Source of the DNA: Rhizobium laguerreae
GTDB lineage: Bacteria; Pseudomonadota; Alphaproteobacteria; Rhizobiales; Rhizobiaceae
Assembly (NCBI RefSeq): GCF_002008165.1
Contig: NZ_MRDM01000002.1
Location: 248,001 to 312,000, forward strand
Direction: 5' to 3'
Length of the DNA: 64,000 nt
In this document: piece after piece, positions 26,866 to 35,245 of the stretch
How positions within the stretch are numbered: the stretch's first letter is position 1
Layout: each line of letters starts with the position of its first letter
Notes under the pieces: generated by a model
Told to the model about the DNA's origin: nothing
The model's database searches: none
What the model saw: the letters and a program-made list of their open reading frames with translations, nothing else
Translations under genes and position numbers: made by a program

Positions 26866-26907
26866 ATGCTGAAATATGAGGAAAATCCGTCGCTTACCCC
26901 CTATTAA
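26866..26907 (+). other. Possible 13-codon leader peptide before the histidine kinase
   Basis: ATG at 26866 follows AGGAG at an 8-base spacing and encodes M-L-K-Y-E-E-N-P-S-L-T-P-Y before TAA at 26905. A hairpin AAGGC-N5-GCCTT follows directly. It lies about 150 bp before the kinase gene in the 450-bp divergent gap (26603-27053). It could be a leader peptide or chance. Confidence 0.25.
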
Positions 26908-27053
26908 CCACAAAAGGCAAAGAGCCTTCCAGATGCTTCAAAACGAGAATTTCGGCCGTTTCAGGCTGTGAACAGCGCTTTTGCCTTATCCTTTCTTTAA
27001 GTCGCCAAGGCCTATTGTCCGGATCGATAGACAGCCTTTCGGGCGGGTATTGC

Positions 27054-28595
27054 GTGCGTGTATTGAGTAACATTGGCGGCTGGATGACGGCCCTCGTAGA
27101 CCGGGCAGCGACAAGCTGGCTCTCCCGGACGGGCGGCGGTGAAGCCGTGCGCCAACGCGAGCTCGCGATCCTGCGCCGCCTCGTGCTGCTCTCGTCGGCT
27201 GCTCTCGTTGCCGCTCCTGTCGGCCTTTCGGCGGTCACCAGTCCGGCCGTGGCGCTGCCGGCAGGTGTCGCCATGGTCTGCGCCGCCTTTCTCTTTTCCG
27301 CCGTCGGCAGCATCGCGCTAGCCCGTCAGGGTTCGTCTGCCGGTATCGCCACGCAGTCGGCCGAGGATTTCTTCCTTGCCGCCACCCCGGGCCTCGTCTT
27401 CTTCCTCGACCCGCACGGCAGTGTGGCGACCGTCGGCGGTCGCGACCGACGCGACTTCCTCGCCTGGATGCGCGATCCGAAGGGCAGGGGCTTCCTCGAG
27501 CAGGTGCATGTCTCCGACCGCATTCTTTTCCTGCAGGCGCTCGATGGCCTGCGCCGGGGCGAGGATGCTCAGAGCGTCGACCTGCGCCTCGACCGGCCCT
27601 CGGTCTCGCGTGATCAACGCCAGTTTGCCTATCTGAGAATGGACATGACGGCCCGGCGCGATGCCGACGGCGAACTTGCCGCCATCATTGCCCAGCTGCG
27701 CGATGTCTCCGTCGAGCAACAGCTGCGTGACGAAGCCCAGAACCGCGCGGCCGATGCCGAATCCGCAAATGATGCCAAATCGCGCTTCCTCGCCGCCGTC
27801 AGCCATGAGTTGCGCACGCCGCTGAACGCCATTCTCGGTTTTTCCGACATCCTGATCGGCGAATATTTCGGCAAGTTCGAAAACGACCGTCAGCGCGAAT
27901 ATGTCGGCCTGGTCCGCGAATCCGGGGCGCATCTGCTCTCCGTCGTCAACACCATGCTCGACATGAGCAAGATCGAAGCCGGCCGCTACGAGCTGATCCT
28001 CGAAGCCTTCGACATATCAAGCTCCGTCAAATCCTGCGAATCGATGCTGGCATTGCAGGCGAAGACCAAGGGCCTCACCCTGACGAGCCGTATCCAGCGC
28101 GGCCTCGGCGAGGTCGTCGCCGATCAGCGGGCCATCCAGCAGATCCTCATCAATCTCGTCGGCAATGCCATAAAGTTCACCGAGGCCGGCGGCGTGGTCT
28201 CGGTCGATGCGGCAGCGCGCGACGGCATCCTCAAGCTGACGGTCAGCGACACCGGCATCGGCATCCCGGCCGACAAGCTGGCATTGCTCGGCCAGCCCTT
28301 CGTCCAGATCCAGAACGACTATACCCGACAGTTCGAAGGCTCCGGCCTCGGTCTCTCCCTGGTCAAGGGCTTGGTGGCGCTGCATGGCGGGTATTTCGCC
28401 ATCGCCAGCCAGCCGGGCGAAGGCACGATCATTACCATTGAGATCGCAATGGACGGCTCGGCTGCCCAGCACGCCGAAGACGTCGGCCATGGCGCGACTG
28501 TCGAGTTTCCGCCGCGGCTGAAGGGCGCGGTCAACACAGGTGCAGAATTAGAAGAGGGGCGTTTCGATGGCCGCGCGCAAGCGAAAATCGCCTAA
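27054..28595 (+). CDS. Sensor histidine kinase, DivJ/PleC-like
   Basis: A 513-residue hybrid-less histidine kinase. Two membrane helices lie near residues 40-85, followed by a PAS-like sensor (about 100-225), a DHp domain with the phosphorylated His in F-L-A-A-V-S-H-E-L-R-T-P near 250, and a HATPase domain with N-L-V-G-N-A-I-K-F-T near 365, D-T-G-I-G-I near 400 and G-S-G-L-G-L-S near 430. The DHp sequence (H-E-L-R-T-P-L-N-A-I-L-G-F-S-D) is typical of the PdhS/DivJ/PleC group that controls DivK. Its position a few genes after ros/mucR resembles divJ in Agrobacterium from memory, so divJ is a candidate name. Start codon uncertain (GTG 27054, TTG 27015 or ATG 27084). Confidence 0.85.
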   Translation: MRVLSNIGGWMTALVDRAATSWLSRTGGGEAVRQRELAILRRLVLLSSAALVAAPVGLSAVTSPAVALPAGVAMVCAAFLFSAVGSIALARQGSSAGIATQSAEDFFLAATPGLVFFLDPHGSVATVGGRDRRDFLAWMRDPKGRGFLEQVHVSDRILFLQALDGLRRGEDAQSVDLRLDRPSVSRDQRQFAYLRMDMTARRDADGELAAIIAQLRDVSVEQQLRDEAQNRAADAESANDAKSRFLAAVSHELRTPLNAILGFSDILIGEYFGKFENDRQREYVGLVRESGAHLLSVVNTMLDMSKIEAGRYELILEAFDISSSVKSCESMLALQAKTKGLTLTSRIQRGLGEVVADQRAIQQILINLVGNAIKFTEAGGVVSVDAAARDGILKLTVSDTGIGIPADKLALLGQPFVQIQNDYTRQFEGSGLGLSLVKGLVALHGGYFAIASQPGEGTIITIEIAMDGSAAQHAEDVGHGATVEFPPRLKGAVNTGAELEEGRFDGRAQAKIA

Positions 28596-29481
28596 GGGGA
28601 AGCGCCAGCAGCCGGGCCTTCTGATGTCAGGCGCCGCCGCCCTCGGCGGGCTCGGCCTGCAGGGCGCCTCCGTGCTCGGCGGCGTCATCGGCCGCAATCC
28701 GTCGGTCGCCGGCGGCACGATCACCTTCGCCGTCATCTTCTCCTTCGTCGCCGCCAATGCGCTCTGGTATCAGCCGGGCCTGCATCCGCATCCGATCTTC
28801 CGCACCCGCGATCCGCAGTCCCCAACCGTGCTCGGCGCCCGCCGTCCGGCCGAGGAGCAACAGGGTGACGTCACCACCTTCCGGATCGAACGGCCGCAGG
28901 ATACCGCCGCCACCAACGCGACACCGGCGCCTGCCGCACCCGGCCAGCAGCCGAGCCAACTCGTCATGGACATCCAGCAGCAGCTGGTGCGCCGCGGCCT
29001 CTATAACGGCATACCCGACGGCATCATCGGCCCCCGCACCAGTGCGGCCATTCTCTTCTTCGAGGAAACCGTCGGCATGACCCAGACCGGCGATCCGACG
29101 CCGGAGGTGCTCGTGGCGCTGAAGACCGATGCTGCCGGCCCCTCGACCGTACCCGCCGAAAAGCCGCCCGAGGATGTCAGCTCGAAGGCGGCGGCGGAAG
29201 ACCCGGTGGCAGCGGCGATCCGCAGCGCCGAGAAGACCGTCAAAACGGTTCCATCGGCGGCAAAGCAGGTTCCATCAAGCCAAATCACCAATGTCGACCT
29301 GGTGTTGAAGATCCAGAAGGGTCTTTCCAACATGGCCTATGCCAATGTCGGCGTCGACGGCGTCGCCGGCGAGCAGACCCGCGCGGCCATCCGCCATTTT
29401 CAGAAGCACTACAACCTGCCCGAAGACGGCGAGCCGAACCAGGCGGTGCTGAAGAAACTCAAGGAAATCGGCGCGATCTAA
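28567..29481 (+). CDS. Peptidoglycan-binding domain protein, membrane-anchored
   Basis: A 304-residue protein with a basic N-terminus, one transmembrane helix at about residues 50-68, and two PG_binding_1 repeats: residues about 128-175 (D-I-Q-Q-Q-L-V-R-R-G-L-Y-N-G, then D-G-I-I-G-P-R-T) and 240-300 (V-L-K-I-Q-K-G-L, then D-G-V-A-G-E-Q-T-R-A-A-I). A Pro/Ala linker joins them. Its start overlaps the 3' end of the histidine kinase gene by 29 bp, so the two are cotranslated and may act together at the cell wall. Confidence 0.87.
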   Translation: MAARKRKSPKGKRQQPGLLMSGAAALGGLGLQGASVLGGVIGRNPSVAGGTITFAVIFSFVAANALWYQPGLHPHPIFRTRDPQSPTVLGARRPAEEQQGDVTTFRIERPQDTAATNATPAPAAPGQQPSQLVMDIQQQLVRRGLYNGIPDGIIGPRTSAAILFFEETVGMTQTGDPTPEVLVALKTDAAGPSTVPAEKPPEDVSSKAAAEDPVAAAIRSAEKTVKTVPSAAKQVPSSQITNVDLVLKIQKGLSNMAYANVGVDGVAGEQTRAAIRHFQKHYNLPEDGEPNQAVLKKLKEIGAI

Positions 29482-29601
29482 CCGCCATGATGCCGCACGG
29501 TTGGCTTCGCCCTACAACCTAAGTCTAAGGCGAGGCTGCTGTTTGCAGCTTATTAACGATGTTGACGGAAGCTTTTCTGATTGGGCGGAGGAGCGTCGGA
29601 C

Positions 29602-31050
29602 ATGCATGCGCTGAAGGCGATAGACGATCTGGCCGGAGAGCCGGCGGTCGAAGCGGGAGGGCCTGATCGCGAGGCGCTGCGCCGCATCCTGCTGCGTCTT
29701 GCCGAAGAAGCCTCCACCCTTGGCATCGATCTCGTCGATATCGCCGGCGCCATCCAGGACATGGCGGGAATGTCGGCCCGGCATGCCTCCGCCTTCGATC
29801 ATGTCACCCGCACCGCGCTTTCGATTGCAGAGACCAACCGCTCGGTCGCCGTGTCGCTGCGCGAGACCGACCGCACGGCGACCGAGGCCCGCCACATGCT
29901 GAAAGAATCGGCCGACCGCCTGACGGGCTCCGTCGCCGAGATCGGCCACATGGTCCAGTCCTCCAACGAGATCGGCGCTGAGATCGCCGGCTTCTCGAAG
30001 TCGCTTGCCGATGTCGACAATATCGCCGAGGAGATCAGCACCATCGCCCGCCAGACCAACCTGCTGGCGCTGAACGCCGCGATCGAGGCGGCGCGCGCCG
30101 GCGATGCGGGCAAGGGTTTTGCGGTCGTCGCCACCGAGGTCCGCGCGCTTTCGCTGCAGACCTCGAAGGCGACCGGTTCCATCCAGCAGACGCTGGACGA
30201 ACTGCGCGTGAAGATCGACCGGCTGTCGGCCGCCGGCAGCGATGCGCGCGACAGTGCCGCCGGCGTGCGTGACAAGTCGGAGGCGATGCGCGGCGCCTTC
30301 GAAAGCATGGAACATGTCATCACCCGCATCCTCGACAGTTCGACTGTCATGGCCAACACCACCGAGGCGGTCGACCAGCAATGCGCCGGCTTCGTCGAGA
30401 AACTCGGCGAGATGTCGGCCGAGGTCGCCGGCTCGAATGTCAGGCTGCAGCAGGCGGCAAAACGTGTCGACAGCGTCGTCGGCCTCTCGGAAACCCTGAT
30501 CCAGCTGACGGCGAGCGCTGGCGTCAAGACCGCCGACAGCCGTTGGATCGAGGAAGCGCAGTCGGTGGCAAGACAGATTTCCGGCGCCTTCGAGCGCGCC
30601 GTCGCGGAAGGGCAGATCGGGCTCGATGCTCTTTTCGACCGGCGGTATCGGCCGATACCAGGCTCCGATCCGGCACAGATGATGGCAGCCTTCACCGAAC
30701 TCACCGACCGCCTGCTGCCGCCGATCCAGGAACCCGTCACAACCTTGGACGAGCGCATCGCTTTCTGCGCGGCGATCGACGAAAACGGCTATCTGCCGAC
30801 CCACAACCGGAAATTCTCGCAAGCCCAGCGGCCTGGCGACAGCGTCTGGAACACCGCCAATTGCCGCAATCGCCGCATCTTCGCCGATCGCGTCGGCCTT
30901 GCCGCCGGCCGCAGCACCGCGCCCTTCCTCGTCCAGACCTACAGGCGCGACATGGGCGGCGGCAATTTCGTGATGATGAAGGATATCTCCGCTCCGATCA
31001 CAGTGCGCGGACGGCATTGGGGCGGATTGCGGCTGGCGGTCAAGGTCTGA
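29602..31050 (+). CDS. Soluble methyl-accepting chemotaxis protein
   Basis: A 482-residue cytoplasmic chemoreceptor without transmembrane helices. The signalling hairpin has the diagnostic tip near residues 150-170: [20 protein letters not shown], followed by F-A-V-V-A-T-E-V-R. Unusually the putative sensory part is C-terminal (about 330-482), with Y-L-P-T-H-N near 397 and N-C-R-N-R-R-I-F near 420, a module also seen in other alphaproteobacterial receptors. I start at the ATG at 29602 (GGAGGAG upstream); an in-frame TTG lies at 29581. No other che gene is nearby. Confidence 0.88.
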   Translation: MHALKAIDDLAGEPAVEAGGPDREALRRILLRLAEEASTLGIDLVDIAGAIQDMAGMSARHASAFDHVTRTALSIAETNRSVAVSLRETDRTATEARHMLKESADRLTGSVAEIGHMVQSSNEIGAEIAGFSKSLADVDNIAEEISTIARQTNLLALNAAIEAARAGDAGKGFAVVATEVRALSLQTSKATGSIQQTLDELRVKIDRLSAAGSDARDSAAGVRDKSEAMRGAFESMEHVITRILDSSTVMANTTEAVDQQCAGFVEKLGEMSAEVAGSNVRLQQAAKRVDSVVGLSETLIQLTASAGVKTADSRWIEEAQSVARQISGAFERAVAEGQIGLDALFDRRYRPIPGSDPAQMMAAFTELTDRLLPPIQEPVTTLDERIAFCAAIDENGYLPTHNRKFSQAQRPGDSVWNTANCRNRRIFADRVGLAAGRSTAPFLVQTYRRDMGGGNFVMMKDISAPITVRGRHWGGLRLAVKV

Positions 31051-31112
31051 CCCCTGAGGTCAAACTCTGGCCCCGCATTGCCGCCACCGGCGCGCCGGTC
31101 TATACCGCGCCG

Positions 31113-31457
31113 ATGAGATTACGCGCCGACATCTTCGTTTCAGCCCTCCTGCGCCGCGTCTTCGCCAGCGGCGATTTCGCCGCCGTGGAGAAGAAGGGCG
31201 CCGAGGAAGCCGGGGCGATCTTTATCCGCCAGCACTTCCGCAACGGCCTGGAAACGCTCTACGCGCCGGCGCCGCAGACCGCTTTCGACGAAGGTCAGGC
31301 CGGCGACCGTCTGTTCGAGGTCCGCCTGTCGCGCAGCGATCCGGAAGCGGTGCGGGCGATGCTGGAGCGCGAACGTAAATTCGACCCCGATCTCTGGATC
31401 GTTGAGCTGGAGGCGGAGGAACTGGGGGACATGATCCCGCTTGCGAAGGGCGGCTGA
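31113..31457 (+). CDS. DUF1491 family protein
   Basis: A 114-residue cytoplasmic protein matching the alphaproteobacterial DUF1491 family: M-R-L-R-A-D-I-F-V-S-A-L-L-R-R at the start, the G-A-I-F-I-R-Q segment near 34-40, then E-R-K-F-D-P-D-L-W-I-V-E-L-E near 86-100. Function unknown. It follows the chemoreceptor by 62 bp and is probably cotranscribed. Confidence 0.88.
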   Translation: MRLRADIFVSALLRRVFASGDFAAVEKKGAEEAGAIFIRQHFRNGLETLYAPAPQTAFDEGQAGDRLFEVRLSRSDPEAVRAMLERERKFDPDLWIVELEAEELGDMIPLAKGG

Positions 31458-31522
31458 GCCAAGGCGCTCGTCAGTTCCTAATTTCAAACAGCTCAGCATG
31501 CGGTGAGGTTAGTCATTCCAGC

Positions 31523-32509
31523 TCAGCGAGATCGCCGCCCCATGACGCGCATGTCGCGCTGCGGCGGCGCTTGGCGGATGAAGCGGTGGTTGGGCGTTTC
31601 CTGAGGTGCGGGCACATTGGGTACGTCGTGCCTATAGGTGTAGCGGTCGGCGCGCCGCCAGGCTTCGACGCGTTCATGGCATTCTTCCGGGTCGAGCGCA
31701 TCGAGCACCATCCAGCCGCGCGTGACGTTGTGTTGCTGTTCGGTAAGGTGCGGATAGAGCCTTTCGAGCACGAAGACGGCATCGAGAAAGCCCATGCCGA
31801 GGCTCGTCAGCGTCGTGGCGAGCTGCTGGCCGGAAAGATCGAGCATGATGCGCTCGGCAAGCCAGCGGCTGGCGGAAAGCGCATCGGCAAGTGCGGTCGC
31901 GAAATGCGTCGCCTCACGCGAGCGGGCAAAGCGCACCAGCAGCGCCTCCTGAATGTCGGTGAGCGTGCGCAGACCGAGCCTGTCCTCGTCGGCACGGCCG
32001 AGATGGCCGGCAAGCCCGAGGATACGCTCGCGCAATGCCTCTTCATTGGCAACCCGCTGTTCCTCCAGCGCATCTGCCTCGTTGGTCTCGGTAGGCGCCG
32101 GCGAAAGCGGCACCGCCGGCGATTCCATGACCGGCGCCGATGTGGTCGCCGACCGCGGCTGGCTCTGGCGCAGCGCCACCAAAGCATCGATGACCTTCGG
32201 CGAGAGTGAATCGCGGCTGACGATCGCCTTGACATGCGCTGCACCCTGCATGCGTGCGATGGTGATCAGCGTATCGTCGGCGACGGCCTTTGAGGCGGCA
32301 AGAAAAGGGGCTGCGATCTCGATCGGCTGGTTGCCGATGAACAGCGCCACTGCGGCCGGCATGTTCTCGCATTGAGAAAGGGCGGCGACCGCTTGGCGCT
32401 TGGCCTCGTCGGAGGAGGCCTGGAATAGCGGCATGAAAAGCTCGGCGAATTGGCGCAGTTCGGACCGTGTCGGATGAGACAGGTTCTCGAAACTGCTGAC
32501 AGTCGCCAT
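31523..32509 (-). CDS. DUF2336 domain-containing protein
   Basis: A 328-residue, all-helical cytoplasmic protein of the DUF2336 family, found mainly in alphaproteobacteria. The HEAT-like N-terminal part (residues about 1-125) contains the L-S-P-K-V-I-D-A-L-V motif; the second half (about 160-300) has the L-F-x-x-L-Y-P-H-L family end. A Pro/Ser linker separates them. The ATG at 32509 follows AAGGA; an upstream start adds 21 residues without support. Function unknown; convergent with DUF1491. Confidence 0.82.
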   Translation of the reverse strand: MATVSSFENLSHPTRSELRQFAELFMPLFQASSDEAKRQAVAALSQCENMPAAVALFIGNQPIEIAAPFLAASKAVADDTLITIARMQGAAHVKAIVSRDSLSPKVIDALVALRQSQPRSATTSAPVMESPAVPLSPAPTETNEADALEEQRVANEEALRERILGLAGHLGRADEDRLGLRTLTDIQEALLVRFARSREATHFATALADALSASRWLAERIMLDLSGQQLATTLTSLGMGFLDAVFVLERLYPHLTEQQHNVTRGWMVLDALDPEECHERVEAWRRADRYTYRHDVPNVPAPQETPNHRFIRQAPPQRDMRVMGRRSR

Positions 32510-32821
32510 CAATACCACGTCCTTTTTCCTGACGGCCAAGGGGCCTTCTAGGTCTCGAAACCGGTCACGCACAAAAACACCCCGAAAACGCAGAATAAGG
32601 GGACCAAGGGCCGATATGCGCTGGCGGAACGCATGTCAGGCCATACGGTTATGAACAAATCCTACACCGGTACGGTTAATGCATGCTGAAGATTTTATTA
32701 AAATGCAACAGAAATATACACGCCGAACGTGTATCGGCATTGTCAGCCGGCAATATAAAAATGGGTGGTTTGGAAGGCGCGTTGAGACGATCGCAGCATC
32801 GCTGCCGAGATAGAGGAAAAA

Positions 32822-33028
32822 TCAGGCGATCCTGTGATCGCGCAGCGCGTGCAGCAGTTTTTCGCGGCTGTCGTAACCGGCCTGATAAAGGTCGAGTGCT
32901 GCGGATGCCGCGAATTGCGCGTCGACGCTTTTGATGTCGATGCGCCGTTCTGCGCACCAGGCATCAAGCGCACTGCGCAGCACGTCGAGATCTTCAGGCG
33001 AGAAAGATGAATTCACCAGCAAAGACAC
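32822..33028 (-). CDS. Small helical protein, paralogue of the 43888-44184 gene
   Basis: A 68-residue protein beginning at a GTG seven bases after GGAGG. The pattern D-L-D-x-L-x-x-x-L-D ... A-A-x-x-L-x-x-x-G-x-x-S-x-x-x-L-x-x-A-L-x-x-H matches the 98-residue product at 43888-44184, so these form a small rhizobial paralogous family of unknown function. A longer frame to 33277 has no good start and atypical sequence. The 540 bp upstream (33029-33568) are gene-free and AT-rich in part, with a short GCTC-ttc-GAGC hairpin near 33281. Confidence 0.7.
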   Translation of the reverse strand: MSLLVNSSFSPEDLDVLRSALDAWCAERRIDIKSVDAQFAASAALDLYQAGYDSREKLLHALRDHRIA

Positions 33029-33568
33029 CGCTTGCCCTCCGCATTCCGGCAAGAACGTGGAAATCCCGATCGATCGGAAGCCGGAAACGTGTGATCGACA
33101 TGAGCGAACATACGCGCATCTGTGCGCCTCGCAATTAAATATTTTCATGATGTATTTTTGCAACGTCGCCATTTTTCTCGGCCGGCGAATTGCAGCGCTG
33201 ATGTCAAGTATATGAATTGTTTCTAATTTTATCCGTTGATCTCCAGCCGGCCGTTTGCGCAGGCGGGGTGAAACCAAATCAGCTCTTCGAGCGTTAAAGG
33301 GAAAGTAACGCGAACTGTGTTTGGCATCGGCCGAGTATTAGTAAACTGTTAACTGTCATCTGTCTCAATTCGGATAGGAACGACGCGATTTGAGTATTTG
33401 GATCGTTGAAACTCCGCATCACGGTATTTCAATCAGGTGCCGTGGGAAAGGCGCGAATGCCCTCGGTCCGGTTATCCCGGCACTGCAGGACGCGCCGGCC
33501 CGCACATTGGCGGGCAGGGTGAAATCCATCGCAACTTCATCCGTCTCGGGCAGTGCATGGAGACGAGA

Positions 33569-33736
33569 ATGGCAATAGTAGTCGCATTGGCGGATCGGCG
33601 GCCGCGGGCGCCGCGTCGCCCGGACAAAGAGCCCCGCGAAGCCAAGATCCTTTGGTTCACCGGCGTCCGCTACGAGCGGCTCGCCGAGAGCCCGAAACAT
33701 CGTCCGGCGCCCGCGCCGCGCGTCAACAAGAAGTAA
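33569..33736 (+). CDS. Small basic hypothetical protein (55 residues)
   Basis: M-A-I-V-V-A-L-A-D-R-R-P-R-A-P at the start and the core A-K-I-L-W-F-T-G-V-R-Y-E-R near residues 30-42, with a basic Pro-rich tail. The I-(L/V)-x-F-T-G-V-R-Y-E-R motif recurs, to my knowledge, in many short rhizobial hypothetical proteins. The ATG at 33569 has GGAG six bases upstream; an ATG at 33557 is also in frame. Confidence 0.65.
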   Translation: MAIVVALADRRPRAPRRPDKEPREAKILWFTGVRYERLAESPKHRPAPAPRVNKK

Positions 33737-33749
33737 CCGCTCTTCAACC

Positions 33750-34295
33750 TCAGCGAGCGAATTGCTCGCAGCCGGCTTCCGTCAGGAAGTTGCGCGCAGC
33801 CTCATCGAAGCTCGCCTGCGGCGCCAGCGTCCGCAGCACGGCATAGCCGTCCGGCCGTGCCATTTCCACCAGGATCGCCTGCTGCAGCTCCTGCGGCAAG
33901 TTCTTGCGCAGGTCTGTCAGCTGGATCGGACTGCCGGCCAGCACGTCGAGCGCGCCGCCGACCGATGTTCTGTCGTTCATGCTGAAGACCTCGTTGGAGG
34001 CACTGTCATAGATCGCGATCGACCAGAAGGGCACGTTGCCCTTGGCGGTGAAATGTACCGGCGCATCCTCGACGTCGAAGGAGCAGACGGCGGTGCGCAG
34101 GAAGGGGTCGCCATTGGCAAGGCCAGCCTCGTCATATTGGTCGCCGAGCAGGTAGAAATTGTTGAGGTCGCCCTCTGCCTCCACGCGGGTCGCCGCATCC
34201 CTGCCGGTGAAATGCGGCAGCGACAGGATGATGACGAGATGCAGCAGGGCTGCGCCGAAAAGGCCGGTCAGGACGGCGAAAAATATCCTAAGCAT
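33750..34295 (-). CDS. DUF1254 domain-containing membrane-anchored protein
   Basis: A 181-residue protein with an N-terminal membrane anchor (residues 3-27) and a periplasmic DUF1254 domain: D-P-F-L-R-T-A-V-C-S-F-D near residues 62-73, then F-W-S-I-A-I-Y-D near 89-96. It overlaps the 3' end of the upstream DUF1214 gene by 8 bp. DUF1254 and DUF1214 normally occur in one protein or as such a pair, so the two products probably form one unit. Role unknown. Confidence 0.85.
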   Translation of the reverse strand: MLRIFFAVLTGLFGAALLHLVIILSLPHFTGRDAATRVEAEGDLNNFYLLGDQYDEAGLANGDPFLRTAVCSFDVEDAPVHFTAKGNVPFWSIAIYDSASNEVFSMNDRTSVGGALDVLAGSPIQLTDLRKNLPQELQQAILVEMARPDGYAVLRTLAPQASFDEAARNFLTEAGCEQFAR

Positions 34296-34875
34296 TGCCG
34301 CATCCGGTCTTGGTGAGCTTCGGCATAGCGAGGTCGATCACGCCGGAACTGCCGGCTGTCGGGGTGTCGAACAGCGTGAGCACCAGCCGGAAGGTGCCGG
34401 CCTCCGGCAGGGCCAGCCAGTTGCCCGGCTGCGCGACGGCTGAGATCTCGATCGAGAAACTGCTGTCTTGATTGCGCAGCACCGTCCAGGAATTGAGCGC
34501 TGAGGGATGCCCGGTCTTCACCGCTGCCGGATTGCCGCCATTGTCGGCGGTAAAGAGGGTCCAGAGCCGGGCAGGCGGCGTCTGCCCGCTGATGCGGTAG
34601 CGGCAATTGGCATTCAGCCGCGCGCCCTCGTCGTCGACGCTCGCCGTGAAGGTCAAGCCCTCGGCGCTGCCATAGAGAAGCTTGCCGGCACGCGCGCGAT
34701 GCGATTTGGCGTAAGGATCGGCCTCGACTGTCTGCAACGCCGGAAAGGCCTCCCAGGCACCGAGCTTGATCGCCCCGAAACCCTGTGTCGCGTCCAGCGC
34801 ATAAAGCGAAATCATGATCCCGCCGCCGAAGGCGACGATCAGCGTGATCGCGATAAAGAGGGGGAATCGAAACAC
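34288..34875 (-). CDS. DUF1214 domain-containing membrane-anchored protein
   Basis: A 195-residue protein with an N-terminal helix (residues 4-26) and a DUF1214 beta-sandwich: N-C-R-Y-R-I-S-G near residues 91-98, F-x-x-D-N-x-G near 108, and L-T-L-F-D-T-P-T-A near 166-174. First gene of the overlapping DUF1214/DUF1254 pair. The pair partner follows with an 8-bp overlap, indicating coupled translation. Confidence 0.85.
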   Translation of the reverse strand: MFRFPLFIAITLIVAFGGGIMISLYALDATQGFGAIKLGAWEAFPALQTVEADPYAKSHRARAGKLLYGSAEGLTFTASVDDEGARLNANCRYRISGQTPPARLWTLFTADNGGNPAAVKTGHPSALNSWTVLRNQDSSFSIEISAVAQPGNWLALPEAGTFRLVLTLFDTPTAGSSGVIDLAMPKLTKTGCGNA

Positions 34876-35048
34876 GTCATGACCTTGGAAACCATATCGG
34901 ATGAAAGGGTTACCACTGATTCTGGCAGGGTGGAATGCCGGGCCGTGACATAGGCGCCGATTGATCCCAGCTTATGTCCATGCGGCAAAGCCGTCTGCCA
35001 CGTGCGGCAAAGCCGTCATGTAGGGCTGTCCGGTTCTGGCCGATGGCT

Positions 35049-35187
35049 GCCCCTCACCCTAGCCCTCTCCCCGTAAAACGGGGAGAGGGGACGTGCCTTG
35101 CGAGATGTGGGCGAGGAACGGAGAGGTTGCGGCGTGTCCCCTTCGCCCCGTTTACGGGGAGAAGGTGCCGGCAGGCGGATGAGGGGC
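35049..35187. repeat. 139-bp dispersed hairpin element
   Basis: GCCCCTCA (35049-35056) pairs with TGAGGGGC (35180-35187). Inside are CTCTCCCCGT..ACGGGGAGAG around 35075 and CCCCGTTTACGGGG around 35145. The CCTCACCCTAGCCCTCTCCC edge is, to my knowledge, common in rhizobial intergenic regions. It occupies most of the 370-bp gap 34876-35245, where I see no gene. Confidence 0.7.
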
Positions 35188-35245
35188 CGGCGTCGGCAAT
35201 CTCCCAGGCCGGAGATTTCGGAACCCGCGCGTAAGATCCCGCCAA

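Noticed and set aside
33390-33578. A 62-codon plus-strand frame before the 55-residue gene
   Set aside because: TTG start, no ribosome site, and it overlaps the better supported gene at 33569.
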